From Treponema sp. (GTDB lineage Bacteria > Spirochaetota > Spirochaetia > Treponematales > Breznakiellaceae): DNA of 15,833 nucleotides. Made by a program: the position numbers and the translations under genes. Below the pieces are notes generated by a model. It was not told the DNA's origin. It was given only the letters and a program-made list of their open reading frames with translations, and did not search any database. Every line of letters starts with the position of its first letter. Position 1 is the first letter of the stretch. The DNA lies in assembly GCA_031268245.1 (NCBI GenBank), contig JAIRXN010000088.1, positions 1 through 15,833 of the forward strand. The letters are read 5' to 3'. Shown here in pieces: positions 6,899 through 14,602 of this stretch.

Positions 6899-7561
6899 AT
6901 GGAAAACAAACGGATAGTTTTTTCGGAAGAATTGGACCGCATGCGCCACGATGTTCTTGCCATGTCGTCCCTGGTTGAGGAAGGTCTTGGGAAAGCCCTC
7001 ACGGCGCTTCAAACCAACGATAAGGAGCTTGCGAAGACCGTCAGAGAGGCCGACGCCGCGGTCAACGCGATACAACTCAAGATTGAAGATGAAACCGTCA
7101 TGCTCATTGCCACCCAGCAGCCGGTGGCCAGAGATCTCCGGGAGATTTTTGCCGTACTGAAAATCGCCATGAACCTTGAACGGGCCGGGGATTACGCGGT
7201 ACATCTGGCAAAGACTGCCATAAAACTTTCGGGGAAGGCGTCGTTCCGCGCCATGGAACACCTGGAGTGCATGGTAAAAACCGGCCGGGAGATGATCCGC
7301 GCGTCCGTCCTGGCGTATCTGAAACAGGACGCCCAGGCGGCGCGGGACACCGCCGCCATGGACGACATCATCGACGGGGAACATAAAAAACTCTCCGAGG
7401 AGATGCTCAAGCTGATGAAAACACACCCCGGACTGCTGAAAAAGGCGCTCCGTTTCCTTCATAGCTCAGGCGACCTGGAGCGTCTGGGGGATCGCATTAC
7501 CAATATCTGCGAGGCCGTCATTTACATGATCGAAAGCAAACACGAGGAACTCAATAAGTAG
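6899..7561 (+). CDS. phoU: Phosphate signalling protein PhoU
   Basis: Cytosolic regulator that links PstSCAB activity to the PhoR-type sensor kinase and prevents excess uptake. 220 residues, all helical in character, made of two PhoU repeats. The first carries NLERAGDYAVHLA and the second DLERLGDRITNIC, the acidic E-x3-D clusters that bind metal ions. The ATG at 6899 is chosen because GAGG (6890-6893) lies 5 bases upstream and the alignment to PhoU starts here (MENKRIVFSEELDRMRHDV). In-frame codons further upstream lie inside pstB or the hairpin. It is the last gene of the pst operon, 43 bp after pstB; the hairpin at 7579-7634 follows. Confidence 0.95.
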   Translation: MENKRIVFSEELDRMRHDVLAMSSLVEEGLGKALTALQTNDKELAKTVREADAAVNAIQLKIEDETVMLIATQQPVARDLREIFAVLKIAMNLERAGDYAVHLAKTAIKLSGKASFRAMEHLECMVKTGREMIRASVLAYLKQDAQAARDTAAMDDIIDGEHKKLSEEMLKLMKTHPGLLKKALRFLHSSGDLERLGDRITNICEAVIYMIESKHEELNK

Positions 7562-7578
7562 GGCCTTAGCAGATCCTT

Positions 7579-7634
7579 AGGAACTGCGCAAGAATAACAT
7601 GACCATTCGGACATGTTATTTCCACGCAGTTCCT
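7579..7634. terminator. Two-tiered hairpin between convergent phoU and the outer-membrane-type gene
   Basis: Outer stem AGGAACTGCG (7579-7588) with CGCAGTTCCT (7625-7634), symmetric 4x4 internal loop (CAAG / TCCA), inner stem AATAACATG (7593-7601) with CATGTTATT (7612-7620), and a 10-base apical loop. The stems total 19 bp and all pairs are perfect. It begins 18 bp after the phoU stop and ends 9 bp before the stop of the opposing gene, so it most likely ends transcription from both sides. No clear T-run exists on either strand, so a dispersed palindrome is a possible alternative. Confidence 0.65.
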
Positions 7635-7642
7635 TATTCACA

Positions 7643-8437
7643 TTATTTTGTAGATTTGACGATCGGCACTCCCACTACCAGGCCCATGGAGACGGTACGC
7701 TCATGATCGAAAATGTCCAGCATGGCAAGATCGAAAACCAGTTTGATTTTGCTCAAGGCCGGGATTGCGGCCAAGTCGAGACGGAGTCCCGTGTTGAGAC
7801 AGCCCCGGTACCAGGCGTCATCCCCCAGAGCCTGTATGCTGTAGGAAAAATTGGAATAATCGATGATCCAATGTACGATCCGGCCAAAAACGCTGGGAAG
7901 CAGTACCAGATCAAAGCCCATGCCAAAATCAATATTATCCTTATTCTCCTCGCTGATCGTGTAACCGATCGCAAGGCTTGTAGAGGCGGGCCAGGTAAAG
8001 AATTCTCCGCTGTAGGTTGCCGCCGTATAGATCTGCCCTGCGCTGCTGAATTGATCCCGGTGGTTCAGGAGCTGCAGGTTCCCTCCGATGGAAATTGCGG
8101 TACGCTTGGTAGGCAGCCTGATCTTTACCCCAATAATGCCGTCGATATTGTTTGCGTCGTCTTCCCGGGGCTGAATATCCAGGGCGCCGCTTAATTCCAC
8201 CCAGTTAAAGAGGCTTAAACCCATCTTGGCAATACCATTATTGGAAAAGAAGTTATAAGACCCTCCGGCATCGAGGCCCGCTTTACCCTTCCCTTCCCAG
8301 CCAAGGTTTCCCGACGGAACCGTATAGAGTCCTGTTGCGCCGTTAAGACTCATGGACAGGGCGCTGCTTTCCTGTGCAGGAAGATTCGAAATAAACAGAA
8401 TCAGAAATAAAAACAGAAAGCCCGGTAATTTTTTCAT
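7643..8437 (-). CDS. Exported outer-membrane-type protein of unknown function
   Basis: 264 residues. A signal peptide spans 1-21 (MKK, a Phe/Leu-rich core, then LPA before QESS). The mature part has alternating polar and hydrophobic strands, many Gly/Asn turns and no further hydrophobic helix, as in an outer-membrane beta-barrel. The opening ATGLYTVPSG (about 34-43) resembles the start of YjbH-like or other spirochaete barrel proteins, but the match is only in style, and I cannot name a family. The ATG overlaps the Sir2 stop by 4 bp (ATGA), so it is co-translated with that gene. It is the last gene of the minus-strand run, ending 9 bp before the shared hairpin. Its role next to a deacylase is unexplained. 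Confidence 0.8.
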   Translation of the reverse strand: MKKLPGFLFLFLILFISNLPAQESSALSMSLNGATGLYTVPSGNLGWEGKGKAGLDAGGSYNFFSNNGIAKMGLSLFNWVELSGALDIQPREDDANNIDGIIGVKIRLPTKRTAISIGGNLQLLNHRDQFSSAGQIYTAATYSGEFFTWPASTSLAIGYTISEENKDNIDFGMGFDLVLLPSVFGRIVHWIIDYSNFSYSIQALGDDAWYRGCLNTGLRLDLAAIPALSKIKLVFDLAMLDIFDHERTVSMGLVVGVPIVKSTK

Positions 8438-9195
8438 TTATTTTCCCCTTCGGCGGCAAGAAGCCGTTTTACGCCTTCAAAAACTTCTCCCAGATCGTCA
8501 AAATGCATGGCGGCCTGACCGTCCAGGGGTGTAGGCATATTGTTCACAATAACGATGCCGCCGCCCCTCCGTATCGTATGGAGGGGAAGGCCCGCTGCCG
8601 GCTGTACCGTAAGGCTTGTACCCAGAACCAGCATAAGATCCGCATCCTGGGCCTCCGCCGCGGCTTCCGTAAGCGCATCCATGGGGAGGCTTTCGCCAAA
8701 GAAGGTTATGGCGGGTTTCAGCACCCTGTTGCATACGGGACAGCGGGGAAGTTTCCCGTTTTTTACAATGGCGGCAGCTTCCTCAAAGGGCATACGGATA
8801 CCGGCGCAATGGAGGCAGTAGTGCAGCCTGGGAGAGCCGTGAACCTCAATAACATGCCTGCCGCCTCCCTTCTGGTGAAGCAGATCTATGTTCTGCGTGA
8901 TGACGGCTTTAACAAAACCCCTGTTTTCAAGTTCCCCGAGTACGGTATGAACAACGGAAGCTTCCTTTGCATCAAGGTTGTAGATAAATTCTCTGTTCAT
9001 CCTGTAATAAAACGAGGGGTCTTGCATGAAGTAATCAAGGTCAAAAATTTTTTCGGCGTCCATATCATTGTAGAGTCCGTTCTTTCCCCGAAAATCCCGG
9101 ATACCGGAAAGTGTTGAGACCCCGGCTCCGGTCAGGGCGACACAGTGACGGGCATTTACAATACGTTCAAAGAGAGATTCAATTTTTTTCTGCAT
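8434..9195 (-). CDS. NAD-dependent protein deacylase, Sir2 family
   Basis: Removes acetyl or other acyl groups from protein lysines using NAD, in the cytosol. 253 residues, typical bacterial sirtuin length. NAD-binding GAGVSTLSGIRDFRG at 23-37 (Arg replaces the usual Pro after GI), QNID at 101-104, catalytic His119 in VHGS, zinc site C127-x2-C130 and C152-x2-C155, GTSLTVQP at 192-199. All catalytic residues are present; no class-specific Ala-x-x-Arg signature for desuccinylation is obvious. The start is ATG at 9195; AGGAG lies 13 bases upstream, rather far, so initiation may be weak. An 80-bp gap separates it from the MOSC gene, the widest gap in the minus-strand run, but no convincing promoter is visible in it (best is TATAGC at 9250-9245 without a -35). 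Confidence 0.95.
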   Translation of the reverse strand: MQKKIESLFERIVNARHCVALTGAGVSTLSGIRDFRGKNGLYNDMDAEKIFDLDYFMQDPSFYYRMNREFIYNLDAKEASVVHTVLGELENRGFVKAVITQNIDLLHQKGGGRHVIEVHGSPRLHYCLHCAGIRMPFEEAAAIVKNGKLPRCPVCNRVLKPAITFFGESLPMDALTEAAAEAQDADLMLVLGTSLTVQPAAGLPLHTIRRGGGIVIVNNMPTPLDGQAAMHFDDLGEVFEGVKRLLAAEGENK

Positions 9196-9275
9196 ATTTT
9201 TTAAAGGGCTCCTCTGTTTTTATGAAGAACCGTTACATCCTTATGCTATATCATCGACACGGAAGGCCCCGGGAT

Positions 9276-9734
9276 TTACCCGGAACATTCCTCTATTTTG
9301 ATCCGGCCGCCTGCCCGGAGCCTGCCTCCCCGGATCACTCTGGCAAAAACCCCTTCGGAAGGCATGATGCAGTTTCCCGTTTTTTGCCTTATGGCGCAGT
9401 CCTGATGGCATTCTTTACCTATCCGGGTAATTTCCACAAGGCACTCCCCCAGAGAAAGAACAGTGCCTACGGGAAGTGTGTAAAGCTCGATCCCGCGGGT
9501 GGTAATGTTTTCCGCAAAATCGCCGGGTTTCAGACCGGGAATCCCCTGTGCGCTCATTTTGGAAATACTCTCTTCGGCAAGCAAACTTATCTGCCTGGGC
9601 CATGAACCGGCGTGGGCGTCTCCTTCAATGCCGTAATTCTCCCTGAGTACCGCTTCCTCCTGACTCTCCTTTACCGTTCCCTTTTTGGCGCTTGTGTTTA
9701 CCGAAACTACCACGGCTGCCGGCCCGTTCTTCAA
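9276..9734 (-). CDS. Small MOSC-domain protein linked to the molybdenum cofactor cluster
   Basis: 152 residues, a stand-alone MOSC domain. The family is named after the C-terminal domain of Moco sulfurase and is thought to bind molybdopterin cofactors or carry sulfur on a Cys. Visible motifs: GIEGDAHAG (35-43), WPRQISLL (45-52), GDFAENI (71-77), IGKECH (105-110) with C109, C113, and CIMPSEGVFARV (122-133) with C122. The start is TTG (9734-9732), supported by AGGAGG only 5 bases upstream, inside the last codons of moaA; the two genes are 1 bp apart. The location directly after moaA-moaC-mogA-moeA suggests a job in Moco maturation or delivery, for example to formate dehydrogenase, but the acceptor is unknown. 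Confidence 0.9.
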   Translation of the reverse strand: MKNGPAAVVVSVNTSAKKGTVKESQEEAVLRENYGIEGDAHAGSWPRQISLLAEESISKMSAQGIPGLKPGDFAENITTRGIELYTLPVGTVLSLGECLVEITRIGKECHQDCAIRQKTGNCIMPSEGVFARVIRGGRLRAGGRIKIEECSG

Positions 9735-9735
9735 T

Positions 9736-10677
9736 CTATCCTCCTATGCAGTACATGAATTTTGAGGGAATGAAGCCTTCGGAAAACCTGTGCTTTTCCG
9801 GCTTGCTTTCTATCGCCGTCGTTATGATCTTCTTGAGCCGGGCGGGATTGCCAATGGCGCTGCGGATATCCCATTCGGTATCATCGGCGAGGCAGGGCCT
9901 GATTCTCCCTTCACAGCTAATCCGTATGCGGTTACAATTACGGCAGAAGGGAGCGGAAAAGGCTCTGATAAACCCGATGCTTCCCTTAAAACCCGGCCCG
10001 CTCCAACACTGCGCCGGCTGGCCCGGATATTCTGCCTTCACCGGCTTGAGTTCCCCTGTAGTTTTCAGGATCTCCACAGGATCTCTGCGTTGATCCTGCC
10101 GCGAAAGTTTCCCTATGGGCATGAGTTCTATGAAACGAATCTGCAGCGGCCGTTCCCGCGCCATGTTGATAAACTCTTCAATCTCGTCATCATTGATCCC
10201 TCTCAGGAGCACACAGTTGATCTTGAGGGGCAGCATGTCAAGCGCAATGACCATGTCCATGCTTGATAAAACTTCCTCAAGACTGCCGCCGTTCATGCTC
10301 CTGTAACGTTCAGCCTGCAGGGAATCAAGGCTTATGTTGAGCCGTATGAGTCCCGCATTCTTGAAGGCCCTGAGCCTCTGCGTAAGACCCTGGGCATTTG
10401 TGGTCATGACAGTTTCCCTGATCCCGGGGGTTTTACTGACGGCGGAAATAATCTCTTCAAGATCGGGCCGCAGGAGAGGCTCCCCGCCGGAAAGCCTTAC
10501 CTTGTGTATATTCAGTTCCGCAAGGACAGAAACAATCTCCGCTATTTCATCCGGCTTTAACTCGTCCTTCGGGCCGGGCTGTATTTCTTCCCTGTAACAG
10601 TAGGGACAGCGGAGATTGCAGCGGCTTGTAAGAGAGAAGCGGGCATAATCAATAGTCCTGCCGAAACGATCCTTCAT
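9736..10677 (-). CDS. moaA: GTP 3',8-cyclase (Moco biosynthesis, first step)
   Basis: Radical SAM enzyme that converts GTP to 3',8-cyclo-GTP, which MoaC turns into cPMP. 313 residues, slightly short for MoaA (about 325-340). The N-terminal 4Fe-4S cluster is C20-x3-C24-x2-C27; the SAM-contact motif SGGEPLLRPD is at 63-72. The C-terminal cluster is C245-x2-C248-x13-C262, with the GTP-binding NRIRI between. The protein ends in Gly-Gly (YCIGG), the tail needed by MoaA for catalysis. The ATG overlaps the moaC stop by 4 bp. All functional elements are intact, so it is predicted active; the iron-sulfur clusters imply an anaerobic or microaerobic setting. Confidence 0.97.
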   Translation of the reverse strand: MKDRFGRTIDYARFSLTSRCNLRCPYCYREEIQPGPKDELKPDEIAEIVSVLAELNIHKVRLSGGEPLLRPDLEEIISAVSKTPGIRETVMTTNAQGLTQRLRAFKNAGLIRLNISLDSLQAERYRSMNGGSLEEVLSSMDMVIALDMLPLKINCVLLRGINDDEIEEFINMARERPLQIRFIELMPIGKLSRQDQRRDPVEILKTTGELKPVKAEYPGQPAQCWSGPGFKGSIGFIRAFSAPFCRNCNRIRISCEGRIRPCLADDTEWDIRSAIGNPARLKKIITTAIESKPEKHRFSEGFIPSKFMYCIGG

Positions 10678-11162
10678 GTTTTTTCCCTTCCGCGTTCAAA
10701 GGGACCGCTCTTTCCCCCGGTTTTTCTAAGGAGCCGTATTTCCCCTATCTCCATGCCTTTATCCACAGATTTGCACATGTCGTAGATTGTCAGGGCCGCG
10801 GCGGAAACCGCACAGAGGGCCTCCATCTCCACCCCCGTATGCCAGGTTGTACGGACTAAAGCCTCAATCAAAAGCTGATTTCCGTTCTGCCTCTCAATAT
10901 CCAGTTCCACACTGTCCAGGGGAATGGGGTGGCAGAGCGGGATAAGTTCAGCCGTTTTTTTTGCCGCCATGATCCCTGCAATACGCGCAGTCCCTATCAC
11001 GTCCCCTTTCGGCAAGGCGCCTTCCAGAATGAGGCCGAGAGTCGCTTCTTCCATACTCAGCACTGCCTGGGCCAGGGCTTCCCGCCTCGTATCCGGTTTT
11101 TTTCCGACATCAACCATGCGGGATTCCCCCGCCCCATTAATATGATTAAGTCTCTTGCGCAT
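10674..11162 (-). CDS. moaC: Cyclic pyranopterin monophosphate synthase
   Basis: Converts 3',8-cyclo-GTP to cPMP, the second Moco step. 162 residues from the chosen start, against 161 in E. coli. Conserved features: RMVDVGKKPDTRREA (15-29), AAKKTAELIPLCHPIPL (66-82), MEALCAVSAAALT (113-125), then D128 and K131 of YDMCKSVDKG, the catalytic pair at the same numbers as in E. coli, and KTGGKSG near the end. The ATG at 11162 is preferred because GAAGGG lies 3 bases upstream and the family begins LNHINxAG shortly after; an in-frame ATG 18 bases earlier has no usable ribosome binding site. It overlaps the end of mogA/moaB by 17 bp and moaA by 4 bp. Confidence 0.96.
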   Translation of the reverse strand: MRKRLNHINGAGESRMVDVGKKPDTRREALAQAVLSMEEATLGLILEGALPKGDVIGTARIAGIMAAKKTAELIPLCHPIPLDSVELDIERQNGNQLLIEALVRTTWHTGVEMEALCAVSAAALTIYDMCKSVDKGMEIGEIRLLRKTGGKSGPFERGREKT

Positions 11163-11661
11163 GTGCCCTTCCGTGTTCATCCTTCAAGTCCAGAAGAATT
11201 TCCAGCCCGTGTTCCAGAGTGTCAATTACCGCTTCAAGATTTTCCACGGCGGCTTTTTTACTTCCGGGCAGGTTGATGATAAGGGTTTGTTTCCGTATGC
11301 CCGCAACGGCACGGGATAGCATGGCCCTCGGCGTAATGGCAAGACTGTGCAAACGCATCGCCTCGGGAATTCCGGGAACAAGGCGTTCGCAGACTGCCGC
11401 CGCAGCCTCGGGGCTTACATCCCGCGGCGAAAGACCCGTGCCCCCCACGGTGAGAACCAGGTTGACGGCGACTGAATCGGCGGCCTGTATCAGGGCTTCT
11501 TCGATCAGGGCCTTTTCGTCGGGAAGTATGACAGGTTCCCCGCAGACAAAACCTTTTTCCAGGAGCATATCCCTGACAGCCGGGCCCGCCGTGTCCGCCC
11601 GTTCTCCGCCGGAGGCCCTGTCGCTGACGGTTAACACGAGGGCGCTAAACGCTTTTGTCAC
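11146..11661 (-). CDS. mogA: Molybdopterin adenylyltransferase, MogA/MoaB family
   Basis: Activates molybdopterin by adenylylation before metal insertion. 171 residues, a single MoCF-binding domain. Motifs: TVSDR (11-15), TVGGTGLSPRDVSPEA (71-86) with the catalytic-region Asp81, and LPGSKKAAVENL (131-142). The start is GTG at 11661, which overlaps the moeA stop (GTGA); GGAAG is 4 bases upstream. The 3' end runs 17 bp into moaC. The MogA and MoaB subfamilies cannot be separated safely by eye; the symbol is given for function, and moaB is the alternative. The order moeA-mogA-moaC-moaA fits one Moco operon. Confidence 0.88.
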   Translation of the reverse strand: MTKAFSALVLTVSDRASGGERADTAGPAVRDMLLEKGFVCGEPVILPDEKALIEEALIQAADSVAVNLVLTVGGTGLSPRDVSPEAAAAVCERLVPGIPEAMRLHSLAITPRAMLSRAVAGIRKQTLIINLPGSKKAAVENLEAVIDTLEHGLEILLDLKDEHGRAHAQET

Positions 11662-12878
11662 AGGACTTCCGTAAAAAGTATCCCGCCAAGGGCTGTCCCC
11701 CGGGCGAGAAATCCTGTTCCGGCGGGAAGATCCAGAAGACAGTTACAGTTCAAAAATGAAAAAAGCTGGGCGGAACTGTGGCCCGCCGGAACACTAAACA
11801 TACCGTTTTCGTAACGGCAGCGTATGAAACGGCGTAAATCCGTTTTATCCGGGGAAAAACCATTTGCAAGCGTTCCCTGTACACGGCGGTTCCGCAGATC
11901 CTTCCTGCGGGAGATTTTTGCCAGAACCGGTTTTGCCAGTAGTTCAAGGCTGACGATACAGGCAAAGGGATTTCCGGAAAGATTCATCATGAGTTTCCCC
12001 CGGTAGATCCCGCAGCGGATAGCGGAACCGGGTCTGTTGGCAAGACGCCAGAAGAGTGATTCCGCTTCAAGAATCCCGTAGACTTCGTGAATAATGTCAT
12101 ATTCCCCCACGCTCACGGCGCCGGAACTGATAAGAATCTCAAGGCCGTCAATATGAGAGGCAATGAGGGAAGATGCGGCGGAAGCATTGTCGCCGGTCCC
12201 GGGCAAAAGATACGGATCAAAACCCCATTCCTTAAGGCGGCAGGAGAGGAGAGCAGTATTGGTGTCGTATATCTTCCCCGGCTCAAGTTCCCTTCCCGGC
12301 GGACTCAGCTCATCCCCGGTACAGAGTATGCCGATTCTTGGCTGCCTGTATACGCCGATCTTTTCAAGACCCATACCGGACAGGATCCCTATCATTACCG
12401 CATCAAGCCGCGTTCCCGCCGGAGTAAGGATTTGAGCTTTCCTGATATCCTCCCCCCGGAAACCGATGCAGTTTCCCTTCGCAAGAAACCCGGGCGCGAA
12501 AATTTCTCCCCCTTCCTCCCGGGCGTTTTCCTGCGGAAGCACCGCATCGGCCCCCGGCGGGATCATGGCGCCCGTCATGATCCGTATGGCCTCGCCCGGG
12601 CCGATACAGCCTGAAAAAGGCTTCCCGGCGCTTGATTCACCCTGAATTTTCAAGGGTATGGTTTCTTTCCCCGATGCCGTATCCTGAGATCTCAGGGCAA
12701 AACCATCCATGGATGAACGGTCAAAAGGAGGATTATCCAGAGGGGCGCGGATCTCCTCCGCAGCAATGCTTCCCAGGGATTCCCGGAGGGGCAGTTCAAC
12801 AGTTTCTTCAATGGGCTTTGTTCTTGCCAGGAGAATTTCCGTTGCTTTTTCCAGTTCCAGCCAATCGGCTTTCAGCAT
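11658..12878 (-). CDS. moeA: Molybdopterin molybdenumtransferase, MoeA family with altered active-site loops
   Basis: Inserts molybdate (or tungstate) into adenylylated molybdopterin. 406 residues, normal length. Family landmarks: PPFDRSSMDGFAL (50-62, Asp58), MTGAMIPPGADAVLPQE (101-117, Thr102), RGEDI (141-145), CTGDEL (186-191), VSVGEYDII (255-263). Three cleft motifs depart from the usual form: SSGAVSVG for TSGGVSVG, RPGSA for KPGKP (Lys and Pro lost), and LSGNP at 300-304 for LPGNP (first Pro is Ser). The start is ATG at 12878, 5 bp after the kinase stop with GAAAGG about 9 bases upstream; an in-frame ATG at 12905 would overlap the kinase by 22 bp. It is the first Moco gene in the run. 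A specialised second MoeA is possible. Confidence 0.93.
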   Translation of the reverse strand: MLKADWLELEKATEILLARTKPIEETVELPLRESLGSIAAEEIRAPLDNPPFDRSSMDGFALRSQDTASGKETIPLKIQGESSAGKPFSGCIGPGEAIRIMTGAMIPPGADAVLPQENAREEGGEIFAPGFLAKGNCIGFRGEDIRKAQILTPAGTRLDAVMIGILSGMGLEKIGVYRQPRIGILCTGDELSPPGRELEPGKIYDTNTALLSCRLKEWGFDPYLLPGTGDNASAASSLIASHIDGLEILISSGAVSVGEYDIIHEVYGILEAESLFWRLANRPGSAIRCGIYRGKLMMNLSGNPFACIVSLELLAKPVLAKISRRKDLRNRRVQGTLANGFSPDKTDLRRFIRCRYENGMFSVPAGHSSAQLFSFLNCNCLLDLPAGTGFLARGTALGGILFTEVL

Positions 12879-12883
12879 AGGGA

Positions 12884-14602
12884 TCAGCCTTTCTTTATCC
12901 GGCATTCCGGCAGCCAGCGGAGCAGAGCCTCCGCAACAGCATTACTGTCCATCGGCTTGGAAAGAAAACCGTTGAAGCCTGAGGAAATAAACATTTCCCT
13001 GGCTCCCGAAACCGCATTGGCGGTCAGGGCGACAATGGGTATCCCGGCTTTGACATCTCCCATGTCACGGATAATACGGGCCGCTTCCACTCCGTCGATA
13101 TCCGGCATCATGTGATCCATCAGGATAAGATCGTAGGTCTCCCCCTTTACTTTTTCGATGGCTTCCCTGCCGCTTCTTGCCGTTTCGGGTTCTATATCGA
13201 AAGCGCCCAGAAGGTAGGAGGCAACCTCAAGATTTATTTCAATATCGTCAACCAAAAGCACCCTGGCCTCCGGTGCGGAAAAATGAACAAGGGAAATTTC
13301 CCCTTCCGGCAGATCCGCCTTGCCGCCTGTTTTAAGGGGAAGCGTTACGGTAAAAACAGAACCTTTACCATATTCGCTTTCTACGTCTATTGTTCCGTTC
13401 ATAAGATCGCAGAGCCGCTTGGTAATGGCAAGCCCGAGCCCCGTCCCCTGTATCCGTTTATTCCGCACCAGATCGAGTTGTTCAAAGGAGGTAAAAAGCC
13501 GCGGTATGGACTCTTTCCTGATGCCGATTCCCGTGTCTTTCACCAGGAAACGCAGAACCGGTATTTCACCGTCCGGGACAAACACATTTTCGGCCCGGAA
13601 GACAACCCCGCCTTCCCTCGTGTACTTGAGTGCATTATTGAGCAGATTGGTCATAATCTGGGATATTCTTTTTTCATCTCCAAAAATTACTTCCGGCAGA
13701 GATTCTGAAAAAAACCACTGAAGACTCAAATCTTTTTCCGAAAACAGAGGAACAAACATATTTTTTAGACACTCAAGCATCCGCTCTAAACTAAAGTATT
13801 CCTGAACCAGTTCCATCTTCCCCGCTTCAATCTTGGAAAAATCCAGAATGTCGTTAATAATGTTGAGGAGCATGTTGGATGAATTCTGTATGTTTTTAAT
13901 AAAGTTACGCTGCCGGCAGTCAAGATTTGTATCGCCGAGCATTGAAGTGATACCGATAATGGCGTTCATGGGAGTGCGGATCTCGTGGGATACGGTTGCA
14001 AGAAAATCCGACTTGGCCCTGTTTGCCGTTTCCGCTTCCCGCTTTGCCGCCAGTAATTCCGATGTATCATAAAAAAGAACTATGGCGCCGATACTCTTGC
14101 CAATGTCGTCTTTTATGGAACTGACCTGAATGGTGTAATCCTTCAGGGCCCCTGTTCCGCTAAAATCGATGGCCTGGTTCAGATTGACAGAAACCGTTTC
14201 GTTTTCAGGCTGCCTGTATATTTTATCTACCTCGTGCATAAATTCGGCGCCGGTAAACCTGCCAAAAATATCCCGGTAATGATGGCCGGAGATCATGCCG
14301 AAACTGCCTATGCCTGTAATCTTGAGAAATACATCGGTACAGTAGACTATCCTGCCGTCCTTGTCAAAAAGCATGATAATATCGGGACAATTTTCCAGGA
14401 GCAGCTTCATGTATTTTTCCAGCTCCGATTTTGAGTCCCTGACGATTCTGCTTAAATTATCTTTGGCCTCGACAGTAACCCTGTTCCTTTCAATTGCCAC
14501 AGCGGCAAGCCTGAGTTCCCTTTCGAGTTTTTTAATCGTAATCCGGGCCTGTTTTAACTCTGATGCAAGATCCGGAAGAGAAAGCTCCTGCCCTTTGTCC
14601 AT
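12884..14602 (-). CDS. Soluble hybrid histidine kinase (coiled coil-PAS-HisKA-HATPase-REC)
   Basis: 572 residues, no signal peptide or membrane segment, so cytosolic. Order: Lys/Glu/Arg-rich coiled coil (about 12-66), PAS domain (67-185, CPDIIMLFDKDGRIVY start), HisKA with SHEIRTPMNAIIG and phospho-acceptor His206, HATPase_c with N-box NLLNNALKYT from 319, VKDTGIGI and GTGLGLAI, then a receiver domain (about 448-565) with an Asp-Asp pocket in LLVDD, phospho-acceptor Asp496 in LILMDHMMP, VALTANA and the Lys of LSKPM. There is no output domain, so signal must leave by an HPt protein or free response regulator not in this window. The start ATG shares a base with the FIST stop (TAATG) and lacks a ribosome binding site, so translation depends on the FIST gene. 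The FIST protein is the likely sensory partner. Confidence 0.95.
   Translation of the reverse strand: MDKGQELSLPDLASELKQARITIKKLERELRLAAVAIERNRVTVEAKDNLSRIVRDSKSELEKYMKLLLENCPDIIMLFDKDGRIVYCTDVFLKITGIGSFGMISGHHYRDIFGRFTGAEFMHEVDKIYRQPENETVSVNLNQAIDFSGTGALKDYTIQVSSIKDDIGKSIGAIVLFYDTSELLAAKREAETANRAKSDFLATVSHEIRTPMNAIIGITSMLGDTNLDCRQRNFIKNIQNSSNMLLNIINDILDFSKIEAGKMELVQEYFSLERMLECLKNMFVPLFSEKDLSLQWFFSESLPEVIFGDEKRISQIMTNLLNNALKYTREGGVVFRAENVFVPDGEIPVLRFLVKDTGIGIRKESIPRLFTSFEQLDLVRNKRIQGTGLGLAITKRLCDLMNGTIDVESEYGKGSVFTVTLPLKTGGKADLPEGEISLVHFSAPEARVLLVDDIEINLEVASYLLGAFDIEPETARSGREAIEKVKGETYDLILMDHMMPDIDGVEAARIIRDMGDVKAGIPIVALTANAVSGAREMFISSGFNGFLSKPMDSNAVAEALLRWLPECRIKKG

Noticed and set aside
8503..9117. 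204-codon plus-strand frame
   Set aside because: Antisense to the Sir2 gene, which shows all catalytic and zinc residues.
9196..9275. Separate promoter for sir2 in the 80-bp gap
   Set aside because: TATAGC at 9250-9245 has no -35 at a suitable distance (GC-rich there), so the gene is kept in the longer operon.
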